Assembly (NCBI RefSeq): GCF_000803215.1
Contig: NZ_JSXC01000043.1
Span: 1 to 64,000, forward strand
Direction: 5' to 3'
DNA: 64,000 bases
Source: Pectobacterium fontis
GTDB taxonomy: Bacteria > Pseudomonadota > Gammaproteobacteria > Enterobacterales > Enterobacteriaceae
Below, in pieces: positions 23,298 to 32,567 of this stretch. Below the pieces are notes generated by a model. That model saw nothing but the letters and a program-made list of their open reading frames with translations, did not search any database and was not told where the DNA came from. Position 1 is the stretch's first letter. The number at the start of each line of letters is the position of its first letter. The position numbers were made by a program, and so were the translations under genes.

Positions 23298-23322
23298 ATG
23301 CCAGCACGGTGAGGGCTGGCAT
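23298..23322 (-). terminator. dkgA terminator
   Basis: An ATGCCAGC / GCTGGCAT hairpin, read on the minus strand, is followed by TTTTTC. It lies 10 bases beyond the dkgA stop. Confidence 0.82.
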
Positions 23323-23332
23323 CAAAGACGGA

Positions 23333-24160
23333 TTAGTTGTTTTTTGGCTCGTCAGGGTCTGAACCCAGACGCTTCCCGCAGTCGAGCTTGGCGATTTCAC
23401 TCAGTTCGTCTTTATCCAGACGGAAATCAAATACTTCAAAGTTTTCCTTGATACGCGCAGGCGTCACCGATTTAGGGATCACCACCAGCCCAGTGTCCAG
23501 ATGCCAGCGGATCACGATCTGTGCCGGTGTTTTTCCGTATTTGCTCGCCAGTTTACGGATAGTGGGATGGTCGAAAACCCCTTCGCCGCCCTGTGCCAAC
23601 GGGCTCCAGGATTCCGTCTGGATGTGGTGCGTGGCGTTCCAGGAATGGAGCTGTCTTTGCTGGAGAAGCGGGTGCAGTTCGACCTGATCGATAACCGGTA
23701 ATACACCCGTTTCTTCTTTGAGTCGCTGTAAATGGTGAATATGGAAATTACTGACACCGATGCTTTTTGCCAGACCTTGTTCCTGGAGTTTGATTAGCCC
23801 GCGCCAGGCATCCACGAAGGTATTCTGTTGCGGGAGCGGCCAGTGAATCAGGTAGAGATCGACATAGTCTAACCGAAGCTTTTGCAGGCTCTCTTCCAGC
23901 GCTTGTTGAGGAGCGGTGTGATCGCCATTCCACAGCTTGGTAGTGATGAATACCTCTTCACGCGGCAGATTCGCGGAGCGTAGCGCCTGACCGACGGCTT
24001 CTTCGTTCTTATAAATCGCGGCGGTATCAATCGCCCGATAGCCGATGGACAAGGCTTCGGTTACGGCGGTTACTGTGTCCTCACTGCTTGCTCGCCAGAC
24101 ACCCAACCCCAACTGGGGCATGATATTGCCGTCTGCCAGTTTCACTTTCGGTTGCGTCAT
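23333..24160 (-). CDS. dkgA: DkgA (YqhE), 2,5-diketo-D-gluconate reductase A
   Basis: The 275-residue aldo/keto reductase has the family hallmarks: GYRAIDTAAIYKNEEAVG near residues 41-58 (catalytic Asp and Tyr), ITTKLW (catalytic Lys), DLYLIHWP near 105 and the NADPH-binding VIPKSVTPARIKEN near 225. DkgA reduces 2,5-diketogluconate, methylglyoxal and related aldehydes in the cytoplasm. In E. coli it lies beside yqhD and yqhC; here no yqhD is present, and the yqhC-type regulator is 2 kb away, beyond two unrelated genes. Confidence 0.93.
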   Translation of the reverse strand: MTQPKVKLADGNIMPQLGLGVWRASSEDTVTAVTEALSIGYRAIDTAAIYKNEEAVGQALRSANLPREEVFITTKLWNGDHTAPQQALEESLQKLRLDYVDLYLIHWPLPQQNTFVDAWRGLIKLQEQGLAKSIGVSNFHIHHLQRLKEETGVLPVIDQVELHPLLQQRQLHSWNATHHIQTESWSPLAQGGEGVFDHPTIRKLASKYGKTPAQIVIRWHLDTGLVVIPKSVTPARIKENFEVFDFRLDKDELSEIAKLDCGKRLGSDPDEPKNN

Positions 24161-24543
24161 ATCATTCTCCTTTTATATCCGTTAATCCATAAACGTATCA
24201 TAGGGTTAACTGGATGGGGGCCTGTTCATATCACAGACATAAAGGAATGTGATCCCTCACAGGAACAGGCATATGATTTCAGTCTAGTAGAAAATGTGAG
24301 TAGAGAATCAATGGCCCAGTAAATAACAATCGAATCACAACGGGGAAATGAGTATCAACACAGGCTATGCGCACAGCATAAGAATCTGAATGTTACACCC
24401 AATTAAACGCATTGGCATGGCACCCACTCATCGTTGGATATTCATAATCTTCGTCGTATCATGTGGATATCATCATATTGCCTTCTTAGAAAGGATAGTA
24501 TGATAGTGAACAGGAATAGTTCAAATGTAACAGGAGTGTTTAA
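24161..24543. other. A/T-rich region with a nested inverted repeat (dkgA promoter side)
   Basis: This 383-base gap contains an inverted repeat at 24220-24270: outer arms GCCTGTTC (24220-24227) and GAACAGGC (24263-24270), inner arms ATCACA (24230-24235) and TGTGAT (24248-24253). It lies about 60 bases before dkgA, in the place of a promoter or operator. The rest is low-GC and without visible genes; the last 20 bases hold an AGGAG site for the downstream TTG-started gene. Confidence 0.5.
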
Positions 24544-25128
24544 TTGAAACGTTTTATGGGATTATTTTTGGTTTTATTATTAACAGGATGTTCTACAGTT
24601 TCTGACTATAATAAAAACTTAACAGATTATACTGGAGATAAAAAATCGGGTATTGCATTTAATATTGGTTACAATCAGGTCAGGGTTTATCCAGAAACAA
24701 AGAACTGTATTGATCTCTATTCGAAAAATAATGGTTTTATACCGAGAAATGTATTTTCTGGTAGAAAAAATATAGGTATTCCTGACGCCGTAGGGATGAA
24801 AAAAGATAACCAGGAATATTGGGTTAGTGCTAATGACAATCTTGCTATTAGAGTGCTTTATACCGGGGAAACCGGTAGCAAGAATTTATTTTTATCTAAA
24901 GCAACCGTCTCTGAGAGCATCATCACTTTCAAACCTCAGCCTGGCGCATTCTATTATGTTACCGTTGATTTTGAAAATCATAATTTGGCAACGGGAAAAT
25001 ATCTTAGGATTTATCAAATTATTGATGGCGATACAGGGGAGAAACAGCTTAAGCATGTGGAAATCTTGAATATAAAGAACTGTTCTGGACAACGACCTTG
25101 GTATATGAAAGGCGGTGCTGTGATCTAG
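24544..25128 (+). CDS. Orphan A/T-rich putative lipoprotein
   Basis: The 194-residue product begins with a short lipoprotein signal (MKRFMGLFLVLLLTGC, cysteine at residue 16). I do not recognise the mature part. It is moderately charged, predicted mixed alpha/beta, with paired cysteines late in the chain (NC...GQRPW). Translation starts at TTG, 7 bases after AGGAG; the next ATG would remove part of the signal. Codon use is markedly A/T-rich (many AAT, ATT, TTA) compared with its neighbours, suggesting recent transfer. It is isolated between dkgA and the nitroreductase gene, with two hairpins downstream. Confidence 0.75.
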   Translation: MKRFMGLFLVLLLTGCSTVSDYNKNLTDYTGDKKSGIAFNIGYNQVRVYPETKNCIDLYSKNNGFIPRNVFSGRKNIGIPDAVGMKKDNQEYWVSANDNLAIRVLYTGETGSKNLFLSKATVSESIITFKPQPGAFYYVTVDFENHNLATGKYLRIYQIIDGDTGEKQLKHVEILNIKNCSGQRPWYMKGGAVI

Positions 25129-25153
25129 TGGGTTTATTCCCCTATGCCTCATT

Positions 25154-25238
25154 GTATCGGCATGTTATTAAATAGATGACATGTCGATACTATATGAATA
25201 ATTAAAAATCCCGTTTAAATGTTATTAAACAGGATTTT
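25154..25238 (+). terminator. Two consecutive hairpins after the orphan lipoprotein gene
   Basis: The first hairpin (25154-25190) has a 12-base stem, GTATCGGCATGT / ACATGTCGATAC, with one G-U pair. The second (25205-25238) pairs AAAATCC.GTTTAA with TTAAAC.GGATTTT and resembles a terminator usable in both directions. They separate the convergent lipoprotein and nitroreductase genes. Confidence 0.6.
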
Positions 25239-25294
25239 CTAAAAAAGCACGTCGATAGCGATGATTTCACCGTCAAGGTGAACGTTAATATCGG

Positions 25295-26035
25295 TTATTT
25301 GTCCAGTTTAAAGCCTTGTTGGAGGATCGCAGGTAAGACTTTCGGGAAATAAATGTGCTGATAGTAGCTGGCGGTGTTGTCACCCCAGTTGTCGCCGTCT
25401 GTGCGGCCAGTTTGCTGCCAGTGTGTCACCAACGTGTGGTTATATTGTTCAATCGCCGTAGGCAGAACATCCTGATGGTAAGTTTCATCATGGCGGAAGG
25501 AGTTGAGCGGCAGACGTGGTTTCTGATGCGCTGGAGTATCCACATAGCCGATGGCGACGCCCGCGACGGGAAACGTCAGTTCAGGAAGCGCCAGTAAGTC
25601 GATCATCGCTTGCGGGTCGCGGCGAATGCCGCCAATTGGCACGATGCCCAATCCAAATGAGCGTGCCGCGGCCATCAGCGTGCCGAGCGCAATGCCAACG
25701 TCCGTTGTGCCAGCGATCAGGCTTTCAATACTTTCATGGGCATGCTGTTGTTTACCGCTCATGGCAATTCCGACCTGCGTTTTATGCATGTCCAACACCA
25801 CAGTAATGAAGACGGGAGCCTTAGCAATCCATGGCTGGCCGCCAGCCAGTTCGGCAATGCGAGCTTTGCGTTCCGGGTCGCGGGTGACGACGAGCGACAC
25901 CTGCTGAGAGTTTACGGATGTCGGTGCCAGATGGGCTGACTGAATAATGGCATCCAGCACGTCATCAGGAATCGTTTTATCAAGATAGCTACGTTCACTG
26001 CGGTGTGAGGTGAACAGTTCAATGGTTTTATTCAT
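25295..26035 (-). CDS. Nitroreductase-family (NfsA-like) flavoprotein
   Basis: The 246-residue protein belongs to the FMN-dependent NfsA/FRP group: the SHRSERSYLDKTIPDD N-terminus, the SAHLAPTSVNSQQ segment that contacts FMN, GTTDVGIALGTLMAAARSFGLGIVPIGGIR in the middle, and a C-terminal tail specific to NADPH-dependent members. It probably reduces quinones, nitroaromatics or flavins. I place the start at MNKTIELFTSHRS (26035), because it aligns with NfsA and has a GGGAAAAG site; the frame stays open for 23 codons upstream. It is divergent from the AraC-type regulator, a likely controller. Confidence 0.87.
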   Translation of the reverse strand: MNKTIELFTSHRSERSYLDKTIPDDVLDAIIQSAHLAPTSVNSQQVSLVVTRDPERKARIAELAGGQPWIAKAPVFITVVLDMHKTQVGIAMSGKQQHAHESIESLIAGTTDVGIALGTLMAAARSFGLGIVPIGGIRRDPQAMIDLLALPELTFPVAGVAIGYVDTPAHQKPRLPLNSFRHDETYHQDVLPTAIEQYNHTLVTHWQQTGRTDGDNWGDNTASYYQHIYFPKVLPAILQQGFKLDK

Positions 26036-26246
26036 GTCTTTTCCCGTGAGATGAGGGGATGAATGTATGCTCAGTATTGTCATCAACCTTGGGAAGCGCT
26101 TCAATGCACATTTCTGTTTGCTTGTTGCCTATTTCTACAAAGCAGAGGAGAAAATGATGATAATGATTCGCGGGTGTGTCATTTTGCTTCTTCTGCCAGG
26201 AGAGAGGCTCCAGGCAGGAAATGTGAACCAGTAGCGAGATAACACC

Positions 26247-27188
26247 ATGTCGATGGAAGGTCAGCCACAACATACAACGCCGCAGACCGTGCGGCAACGC
26301 ATCGTGCAGCAGGCAATACGTTGCTCAACCAAAAGCTGGGTCACGCCTTCGCCGGTGCCACAGGTCAGTATCCTTTATACCGAGCAGCATTATCCGCGTG
26401 TGCCCGTGATGTATGAACCGACGATCGTCATTATTTTTCAGGGAAAAAAAATTGGCTATCTGGGGGGCAAAACGTTCCAGTACGACTCAGAAAACTACCT
26501 ATTGATGACAGTACCACTGCCGTTCGAATGCGAGACGATAGCCAGTGTTGAGAACCCGCTGGTCGGTATCGCCATCCGTATTGATATCCAGATGCTACAG
26601 GATTTGCTAATCGACATCGGCGATGATGACAGCGTGATCCGCCCCAGTTCGGGTACATGTGGGGTAAATAGCGCGCCGCTGACCGATGAGATTCTGTGTG
26701 CCGTGGAACGGCTGCTGGATGCGATGGGGAACCCGCGTGATGCCCGCGTGCTGGGACCGACGGTGGTGCGCGAGATTATCTATCATATGCTTTGCGGTAA
26801 ACGTGGTGCGGCATTACAGGCGCTGGTGAGTCGGCATACGCACTTCAGCCAGATTGCCAAATCTCTGCGACGTATCGAAAATCACTATGCTGATAGCTTG
26901 AGTGTTGAACAACTGGCGGCGGAAGTGAACATGAGCGTCTCTGCGTTTCATCACAACTTCAAGGCTGTCACCAATACATCGCCATTGCAGTACCTGAAAT
27001 CTTACCGCTTGCACAAAGCTCGCGTGATGATGATCAACGAGGGGCTGAGAGCGGGCGTCGCGGCCACTCGTGTTGGTTATGAGAGCGTGTCGCAGTTTAG
27101 CCGGGAATTTAAGCGCTATTTCGGCGCGACGCCGAGCGATGAAATCACGAGATTAAATGCCAGTAATCTGGCGGTTGAGGAAAACTGA
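26247..27188 (+). CDS. yqhC: AraC-family regulator in the yqhC position
   Basis: The 313-residue protein combines an AraC_N cupin-like domain (about residues 30-180, PF06719 type) with two C-terminal AraC helix-turn-helix units (about 205-300: [23 protein letters not shown] and [24 protein letters not shown]). E. coli YqhC has this architecture, sits just before yghB and activates yqhD-dkgA in response to aldehydes. Here it also precedes yghB, but the divergent neighbour is a nitroreductase gene. The symbol rests on position and domain type and is less sure than the family. Confidence 0.72.
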   Translation: MSMEGQPQHTTPQTVRQRIVQQAIRCSTKSWVTPSPVPQVSILYTEQHYPRVPVMYEPTIVIIFQGKKIGYLGGKTFQYDSENYLLMTVPLPFECETIASVENPLVGIAIRIDIQMLQDLLIDIGDDDSVIRPSSGTCGVNSAPLTDEILCAVERLLDAMGNPRDARVLGPTVVREIIYHMLCGKRGAALQALVSRHTHFSQIAKSLRRIENHYADSLSVEQLAAEVNMSVSAFHHNFKAVTNTSPLQYLKSYRLHKARVMMINEGLRAGVAATRVGYESVSQFSREFKRYFGATPSDEITRLNASNLAVEEN

Positions 27189-27214
27189 AGGCAAAAACGC
27201 GTGTGGTTACCTGC

Positions 27215-27874
27215 TTAGGCGATTGCGCGTTTTTTACGCCACACCATGACCGCCATGCCGACAAGACCGCTGACCAGTAAAATAACGGGGAGCAGGATCA
27301 GCGCCGTCATGACCTGATCTTCATAGCGTTTGACCAGCGGGATATGGCTAAGCGCATAGCCGAGCGTGACAATGCCCCCGACCCACAGCAGCCCGCTGAG
27401 CCAGTTGAAAATCTGAAAGCGCGTATTGTTTAATCCAGAAATGCCCGCCATCGTTGGCAGCAGCGTGCGGATGAACGCTAAAAAGCGACCAACCAACAGC
27501 GCCATCAGGCCGTGGCGGTGGAACAGATGGTGGGCGCGCTGGTGGTAATGGGCGGGAAGCTGTAACAGCCAACCTTTTACCAACCGGGTATCGCTCAGCC
27601 AGCGCCCTTGCAGGTAGCTGAGCCAGCAGCCGAGGCTGGCGGCGATCGTGAGCAGAATCATTGTGGGTAAAAAGCTCATCACGCCTTTGGCAATCATGGC
27701 GCCAGTGAGCAATAGCAGGCTATCACCGGGCAAAAAAGAAGCGGGCAGCAGGCCATTCTCCAGAAACAGCGTCGTAAACAAAATGCCGTAAATCACCCAA
27801 ATAACATGGGGATCGGTCAATGCAGTAAAATCTTGCTGCCAGAGCGCCTGAATAATGTCGTGAACCACACTCAT
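27215..27874 (-). CDS. yghB: YghB, DedA-family membrane protein
   Basis: This 219-residue integral membrane protein is very close to E. coli YghB. It has [23 protein letters not shown] in the first third and [19 protein letters not shown] near residue 130, the two reentrant-type DedA signatures with the conserved Glu and Arg. YghB and its paralogue YqjA are needed for envelope integrity, drug resistance and normal division, probably acting as proton-dependent or lipid-linked transporters. It is convergent with the AraC regulator and lies between that gene and metC. Confidence 0.94.
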   Translation of the reverse strand: MSVVHDIIQALWQQDFTALTDPHVIWVIYGILFTTLFLENGLLPASFLPGDSLLLLTGAMIAKGVMSFLPTMILLTIAASLGCWLSYLQGRWLSDTRLVKGWLLQLPAHYHQRAHHLFHRHGLMALLVGRFLAFIRTLLPTMAGISGLNNTRFQIFNWLSGLLWVGGIVTLGYALSHIPLVKRYEDQVMTALILLPVILLVSGLVGMAVMVWRKKRAIA

Positions 27875-28117
27875 ATTACTTCTCGCCAGTGACGATATAC
27901 ACTATCTCTCAGGCCATGGCGATGAAACGCTGGGTCACCTGAAATTTACTGTCTATCATGCCCTAAAATCGGTTGGGCAAAACGCCTTGCCGCATGATGA
28001 GAATACGGCAGGGGGTTAATGCTAAATTTGGGTTAAGATAACGCCGTTTTTTGGTAGGCGTTGACTCATGACTATCATAACGCATTACCCACCACACCGC
28101 AGAGGAAATCAAGGCGC

Positions 28118-28135
28118 GACGGCTTTATGGCCGTC
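28118..28135 (-). terminator. Hairpin downstream of metC
   Basis: A GACGGC / GCCGTC hairpin with a 6-base loop lies 22 bases beyond the metC stop. No T-run follows on the minus strand, so it is only a candidate 3'-end structure. Confidence 0.4.
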
Positions 28136-28157
28136 ACACTTCCTATATTTTTTCTTC

Positions 28158-29372
28158 CTATTCTTTGCCAGCGTGTGGTGTAAGGGAGTGCAGCCTGCTG
28201 AACCCCGCCGCCAGATCGTCGATCAGATCGTCACTGTCTTCAAGTCCAATATGTAACCGAATAAGTGTACCGGTAAAGTCCACACCGCTTACCGGGCGGA
28301 TGGCTGCCAGCTCTTCAGGCTGATTCGCCAGAATCAGTGATTCAAAGCCGCCCCAGGAGTACGCCATGCTGAAGTGTTCAAAATGATCCAGATAGTGAGC
28401 CAACGCTTCTTTGCTTAATTTCTCTTTCAACACAAAGGAGAACAAGCCGTTGCAGCCGTTAAAATCGCGAACGTAAAACTCATGCCCTTTGCATTCAGGT
28501 AAAGCTGGGTGGTTAACCACGGCCACTTCTGGTTGCTCGGCCAGCCATGTCGCAATGCGGATGCTGCTTTCCTGATGCTGTTTGAGTCTAACGCCCAGAG
28601 TGCGCAGGCCACGGCTGGCGACATACGCGGTATCTGCATCCACCATTTGTCCCATTAGGTAAGAATGCTCACGAAGTTGCGCCCAGCAGCGTTCGTTAGC
28701 GACAGCCGTACCTATCATGGCATCGGAATGACCGACAATATATTTGGTGGCAGACTGAATGGAGATATCAATATCGAAGTCGAGTGCTTTGAATAAAATA
28801 CCCGCCGCCCAGGTATTATCAATCATGACAATAATCTCGGGATTGATGCGGCGTACGGCTTGGACGATGGCTGGCACATCGTGTACTTCCATGGTGATGG
28901 AGCCGGGCGATTCGAGAAAGACGACTGTGGTATTGGGCTGGATCAGCCCGGCAATATCGGCACCAATGAGCGGATCGAAATAGGTGGTGCTGACGTTCAT
29001 CTTACTGAGGACTTTATTACAGAAATCCTGCGTGGGTTCATAGGCCGAACCCGTTACCAGCACATGATCGCCCGCGGCGACGAAAGAGAGAATCGCGTTA
29101 GAGATAGCCGCGGCACCGCACGGGTACAACACACAGCCTGCACCGCCTTCCAGTTCCACCATCGCTTCCTGAAACGAAAAGTGAGTCAGCGTGCCGCGAC
29201 GACCATAGAACAGTGCGCCTTTGGCACGGTTAATGGTCGCGTGTTTTTTGTCCTGCACGGTATCGAATACCAGAGAGGACGCGCGCTGAATAACGGGGTT
29301 TACGGAGCCGTGAGTGAATGCCTTGCGGCGTCCTGCGGCGACTAGTGCAGTTGCCGTTTTTTTGCTTGTCAT
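28158..29372 (-). CDS. metC: MetC, cystathionine beta-lyase
   Basis: The 404-residue PLP enzyme of the Cys/Met metabolism family converts cystathionine to homocysteine, ammonia and pyruvate in methionine synthesis. The PLP-binding lysine lies in [11 protein letters not shown] near residue 210, and the N-terminal [14 protein letters not shown] matches E. coli MetC. The ATG at 29372 aligns with the E. coli start; an in-frame GTG two codons upstream is better spaced from AAGG and remains possible. It is divergent from exbB, the same arrangement as in E. coli. Confidence 0.96.
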   Translation of the reverse strand: MTSKKTATALVAAGRRKAFTHGSVNPVIQRASSLVFDTVQDKKHATINRAKGALFYGRRGTLTHFSFQEAMVELEGGAGCVLYPCGAAAISNAILSFVAAGDHVLVTGSAYEPTQDFCNKVLSKMNVSTTYFDPLIGADIAGLIQPNTTVVFLESPGSITMEVHDVPAIVQAVRRINPEIIVMIDNTWAAGILFKALDFDIDISIQSATKYIVGHSDAMIGTAVANERCWAQLREHSYLMGQMVDADTAYVASRGLRTLGVRLKQHQESSIRIATWLAEQPEVAVVNHPALPECKGHEFYVRDFNGCNGLFSFVLKEKLSKEALAHYLDHFEHFSMAYSWGGFESLILANQPEELAAIRPVSGVDFTGTLIRLHIGLEDSDDLIDDLAAGFSRLHSLTPHAGKE

Positions 29373-29799
29373 AACCACTATTACCTTTTCTATTCGATCC
29401 TGCCGGATGACCCAACACGCCAGATATTCCCGACAGTGACAGTGTGAGGAAACAAGGGTGCGTTATTCGATGTATTAACCTACGTTATCACGGCTTGGGC
29501 GGTGTGTGGGTTTGAGTGGAATAAGATTGGGTGTAGATGAAAACATTTCAGGTAACCACCGGTAGGAAAGTGTGGTGGCGACGCCAATTAGTCGAGTGTA
29601 TGTTTTTCCTGCCGATAGGCAGGTAATACCCCCAGCAACCCTTACAGAATGCAAGGAAAAGTGTGTTATCTGGCGTAAATAATAATGAGAACAACTATCA
29701 ATTCGTTCAGGGTTTGGTATCATTTCAGGCTGCGTTATTGCGGCATTATACCTGTGGGTATGTGCGGATATGGTACTGAATGAATGGTGGAGGCACAGC
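29373..29799. other. metC-exbB divergent regulatory region
   Basis: This 427-base gap holds the metC promoter at its left end and the exbB promoter with a Fur-like box near its right end. I found no convincing MetJ box by eye and no gene; the long opposite-strand frame entering it is antisense to exbB. Confidence 0.6.
29681..29699 (+). promoter_or_regulatory. Fur-like box of exbBD
   Basis: The 19 bases AATAATGAGAACAACTATC match the Fur consensus at 14 positions by my count. The site lies about 120 bases before the exbB start, where an iron-repressed operator is expected. Confidence 0.65.
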
Positions 29800-30810
29800 G
29801 TGAAGACGGCTGTCAGTAATATGACTCGCCAGGTGTTAACAACCTGGCAAAAAATATGTGGCGCGTTTAGCGCATTTTCCCGTAGCGTGTTAGTTATCCT
29901 GCTATGTTCGGCGGGACTAAGTGGAAATGCGTTGGCGGCTCCGGCAAGCACGCCGTTGTCGACACAGAATGCTGCGCCAGCCGCGCAGCCTGCGGCTACG
30001 TCCCCTTCTGCTCGTGTGACGACCGATGCACAAGCTCCGGCGTCAGCGCTCACGCTTCCTGCCAGTGCGGCACCGGGCACCAATAACCTGATGAAAACCG
30101 ATTTGTCCGTTTGGGGCATGTACCAGCACGCGGATGCCGTGGTGAAAACGGTGATGATCGGTTTGCTGCTGGCTTCCGTCATTACCTGGGCGATCTTCTT
30201 CAGCAAAAGCGTCACCATGTCTGGTGCGAAACGTCGTCTGCGCCGTGAATATCTGGCGCTGGAACAGGCGAAAACATTGGATGATGCGCTGGAAACCGCA
30301 GAGATATTCAAAGCAGGCAGCGTCGCGCAGCAACTGCTGGTGGATGCGCAGAACGAACTGGAACTTTCCGCACGTTCGGATGACAACAACGGAATTAAAG
30401 AACGCACCGCATTTCGTCTGGAACGTCGCGTGGCGGCTACCGGTCGTCATATGGGGCGTGGCAATGGCTATCTGGCAACGGTTGGGGCGGTTGCACCGTT
30501 CGTGGGGCTGTTTGGTACGGTATGGGGCATCATGAACAGCTTCATCGGTATCGCACAGACGCAAACCACCAACCTGGCGGTGGTCGCGCCGGGGATCGCG
30601 GAAGCGCTGCTGGCGACGGCAATCGGTCTGGTTGCTGCTATTCCTGCGGTAGTCATCTATAACGTCTTCGCGCGCGCCATTGCGAGCTACAAAGCGATAG
30701 TCGGCGATGTGGCGGCTCAGGTGCTGCTGCTGCAAAGTCGCGATCTCGACGTGGCGGCCAGCAGTGATAACCGGACGTCTTCGGCGGCGCAAAAATTGCG
30801 GGTGGGTTAA
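29800..30810 (+). CDS. exbB: ExbB, TonB-system proton-channel subunit with long N-terminus
   Basis: The 336-residue product has an N-terminal export signal-like segment (about residues 24-44, ending ALAAPAS) and an Ala/Pro/Thr-rich spacer to about residue 95. The MotA/TolQ/ExbB core follows with three membrane helices (MIGLLLASVITWAIFFSKS; YLATVGAVAPFVGLFGTVWGIM; EALLATAIGLVAAIPAVVIYN). With ExbD it uses the proton gradient to energise TonB. I chose GTG at 29800 because GGTGGAGG precedes it at good spacing; an ATG at 29770 lacks a clear site. It is longer than E. coli ExbB (244 residues). Confidence 0.92.
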   Translation: MKTAVSNMTRQVLTTWQKICGAFSAFSRSVLVILLCSAGLSGNALAAPASTPLSTQNAAPAAQPAATSPSARVTTDAQAPASALTLPASAAPGTNNLMKTDLSVWGMYQHADAVVKTVMIGLLLASVITWAIFFSKSVTMSGAKRRLRREYLALEQAKTLDDALETAEIFKAGSVAQQLLVDAQNELELSARSDDNNGIKERTAFRLERRVAATGRHMGRGNGYLATVGAVAPFVGLFGTVWGIMNSFIGIAQTQTTNLAVVAPGIAEALLATAIGLVAAIPAVVIYNVFARAIASYKAIVGDVAAQVLLLQSRDLDVAASSDNRTSSAAQKLRVG

Positions 30811-30813
30811 GTC

Positions 30814-31239
30814 ATGGCGATGCATTTGAAGGAGGACGTGAGTGGTGACGGTGAAATGCATGACATTAACGTCACGCCGTTCATTGACGTCATGCTGGTT
30901 CTGCTGATTATCTTCATGGTGGCTGCGCCGCTGGCAACGGTGGACATTCGTGTCGATCTGCCAGCCTCATCGGCCGCCCCGCAGCCTCGACCGGAAAAAC
31001 CACTTTACCTGACGGTAAAAGCGGATAAACAAATGTTTCTGGGAGAAGAGGCGATTAACGAGCAGTCTCTGGCTCAGATGCTGGATGCAAAAACCAGTGC
31101 CAATAAAGAAACGACAATCTTCTTTCAGGCAGATAAAAGCGTGGATTATGAAACCATCATGAGCGTGATGGATTCACTGCGTAAAGCGGGCTACCTTAAG
31201 GTTGGTTTGGTTGGTGCGGAAACTGCTGCCGCTAAATAG
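30814..31239 (+). CDS. exbD: ExbD, TonB-system energiser subunit
   Basis: The 141-residue protein matches E. coli ExbD. One membrane helix (about residues 24-43) carries the essential proton-path aspartate in TPFIDVMLVLLIIFMV, and a periplasmic domain follows. It partners ExbB in the inner membrane. The gene starts 3 bases after the exbB stop, so the two are translationally coupled, and a terminator lies 25 bases downstream. Confidence 0.98.
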   Translation: MAMHLKEDVSGDGEMHDINVTPFIDVMLVLLIIFMVAAPLATVDIRVDLPASSAAPQPRPEKPLYLTVKADKQMFLGEEAINEQSLAQMLDAKTSANKETTIFFQADKSVDYETIMSVMDSLRKAGYLKVGLVGAETAAAK

Positions 31240-31263
31240 CGCTTGAATGTGGTGTTTTAAGAA

Positions 31264-31301
31264 GGAATGCGGGTGAACACTCAAACCGCATTCCTTTTTT
31301 T
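31264..31301 (+). terminator. exbBD terminator
   Basis: A GGAATGCGG / CCGCATTCC hairpin with a 13-base loop is followed by a run of seven T. Confidence 0.92.
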
Positions 31302-31386
31302 ATTTCACTGACTCCAGTGCCAGTCTCGTACTCAAACAGGCCTACGCAGATTTCACTTGCGTGCGTTCGCCAAGTGATGGCGTGAA

Positions 31387-32418
31387 TTAGCGCTGGCGGT
31401 TGCTGCTGTCTATCAGAGAGTTGTAGTTTCTGATGAGCTTATCGGCACTGCCATGTACCATCCAACCTGAATTGTTTGAAATCAAACTACGCTCACCTTG
31501 GCTATAGGGCGTTTTATCGCGTACCCGGCGCAGGCGCTCCTTAGCGGCCATACGATAATTTTCCAATGGTAGACTCATCATTGACCACATCGCGGGTTTC
31601 GCGGTTTCGGGTTTTTTGGCCAGTTCGATCAGCGCATCGGCGTTGTCTTCATAGGCCTTGAGCCGAGCCGTGGCGGTGTTGATGTCGAAGTCATCCTGCG
31701 TCAGCACATTCACCAGTTGCTTGGCACTGAGCATGGTGGCCATATACCAGTAATTGAACTGGCGGCCTTCTTTCTTCTCGATGTCTGCCAGTTGAGTCAG
31801 TTGGCGCTGGTCGTTAGCGTCTTCCAGAGCCTGATTGAACTGGTGACTGGTCGTGTTGAATGCCGCATAGTGTTTGACGATGTCACCATGCATTGCCTTG
31901 CCGCGGGCCATCGCGTCATCTTTATAGTTCTCGCGACCGTAGTAAGTCCCGGCCTCTTCTAACGTCTTGCCCCAGGCCGTAACGGCGGCGGAGTAGTCCT
32001 TGGCAACCGTATCCAGCGCGGGCATCGCGGGTTCGCTCTGGGCCGCGTTGAGTACGGGTTCACCGCAGCTTTTCAGGGAAGGTTCACCTACTGTGTAGAT
32101 GCCGTAAATGATGCGCTCCTTGCCTGTCGGGCCGACCTTCATATCTTTCACCCAGGATGTGTAGCGTTCCATCGCTTTGTGGGCTGACACATAGGTGCTG
32201 TTGAAGCATTCGATGTAGATATTGAGCTTTTGGGTCGCATCGAGCTGAGGTTTCGCCGCAGGGGCGGGTGATGGCGCGGGGGCTGTACTGGCGGCGGCAG
32301 ATTCAGGCTGGGCTGGCTCGACCGCTCTTTCGGGCTTGTCATCGCAGGCCGTCAAGCTGATGACAGCAGCAATGAGTGCAGCCAGTCCGGCTGGCGTCTT
32401 GATGTTGCGAACGTTCAT
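31387..32418 (-). CDS. DUF3829 (YiiG-like) lipoprotein
   Basis: The 343-residue product has a lipoprotein signal ending LTAC (cysteine at residue 25), an Ala/Pro-rich tether to about residue 55, and a largely helical DUF3829 domain beginning LDATQKLNIYIECFNSTY. E. coli YiiG has the same architecture; no function is known. It stands alone, convergent with exbBD, with 149 bases between its start and the scrR stop. I infer a periplasmic, membrane-anchored location. Confidence 0.8.
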   Translation of the reverse strand: MNVRNIKTPAGLAALIAAVISLTACDDKPERAVEPAQPESAAASTAPAPSPAPAAKPQLDATQKLNIYIECFNSTYVSAHKAMERYTSWVKDMKVGPTGKERIIYGIYTVGEPSLKSCGEPVLNAAQSEPAMPALDTVAKDYSAAVTAWGKTLEEAGTYYGRENYKDDAMARGKAMHGDIVKHYAAFNTTSHQFNQALEDANDQRQLTQLADIEKKEGRQFNYWYMATMLSAKQLVNVLTQDDFDINTATARLKAYEDNADALIELAKKPETAKPAMWSMMSLPLENYRMAAKERLRRVRDKTPYSQGERSLISNNSGWMVHGSADKLIRNYNSLIDSSNRQR

Positions 32419-32567
32419 GTGAAACTTCCTTTTCTTCGATCGTGATGTATGGTGGTTATGCCGTCACATCAGGGTTGTCGTTAAACACCTTATTCAAGTG
32501 GGGTACTGGATAATGCGCCATAGCAATAGAGGATTGTCGTCAATAACGGCTTGAGAACAGCGTTGTC

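Noticed and set aside
24248-24261. CRP-like TGTGA-N4-TCACA
   Set aside because: The spacer is 4 bases instead of 6, so it is not a proper CRP site; kept only as part of the inverted repeat.
28068-28256. Plus-strand 62-codon frame upstream of the metC end
   Set aside because: It overlaps the 3' end of metC and lacks a ribosome-binding site; hydrophobic run is from A/T-rich DNA.
29475-30407. A 310-codon open frame on the minus strand
   Set aside because: It is mostly antisense to exbB and shows low-complexity Ser/Ala composition without any domain; exbB is clearly the real gene.
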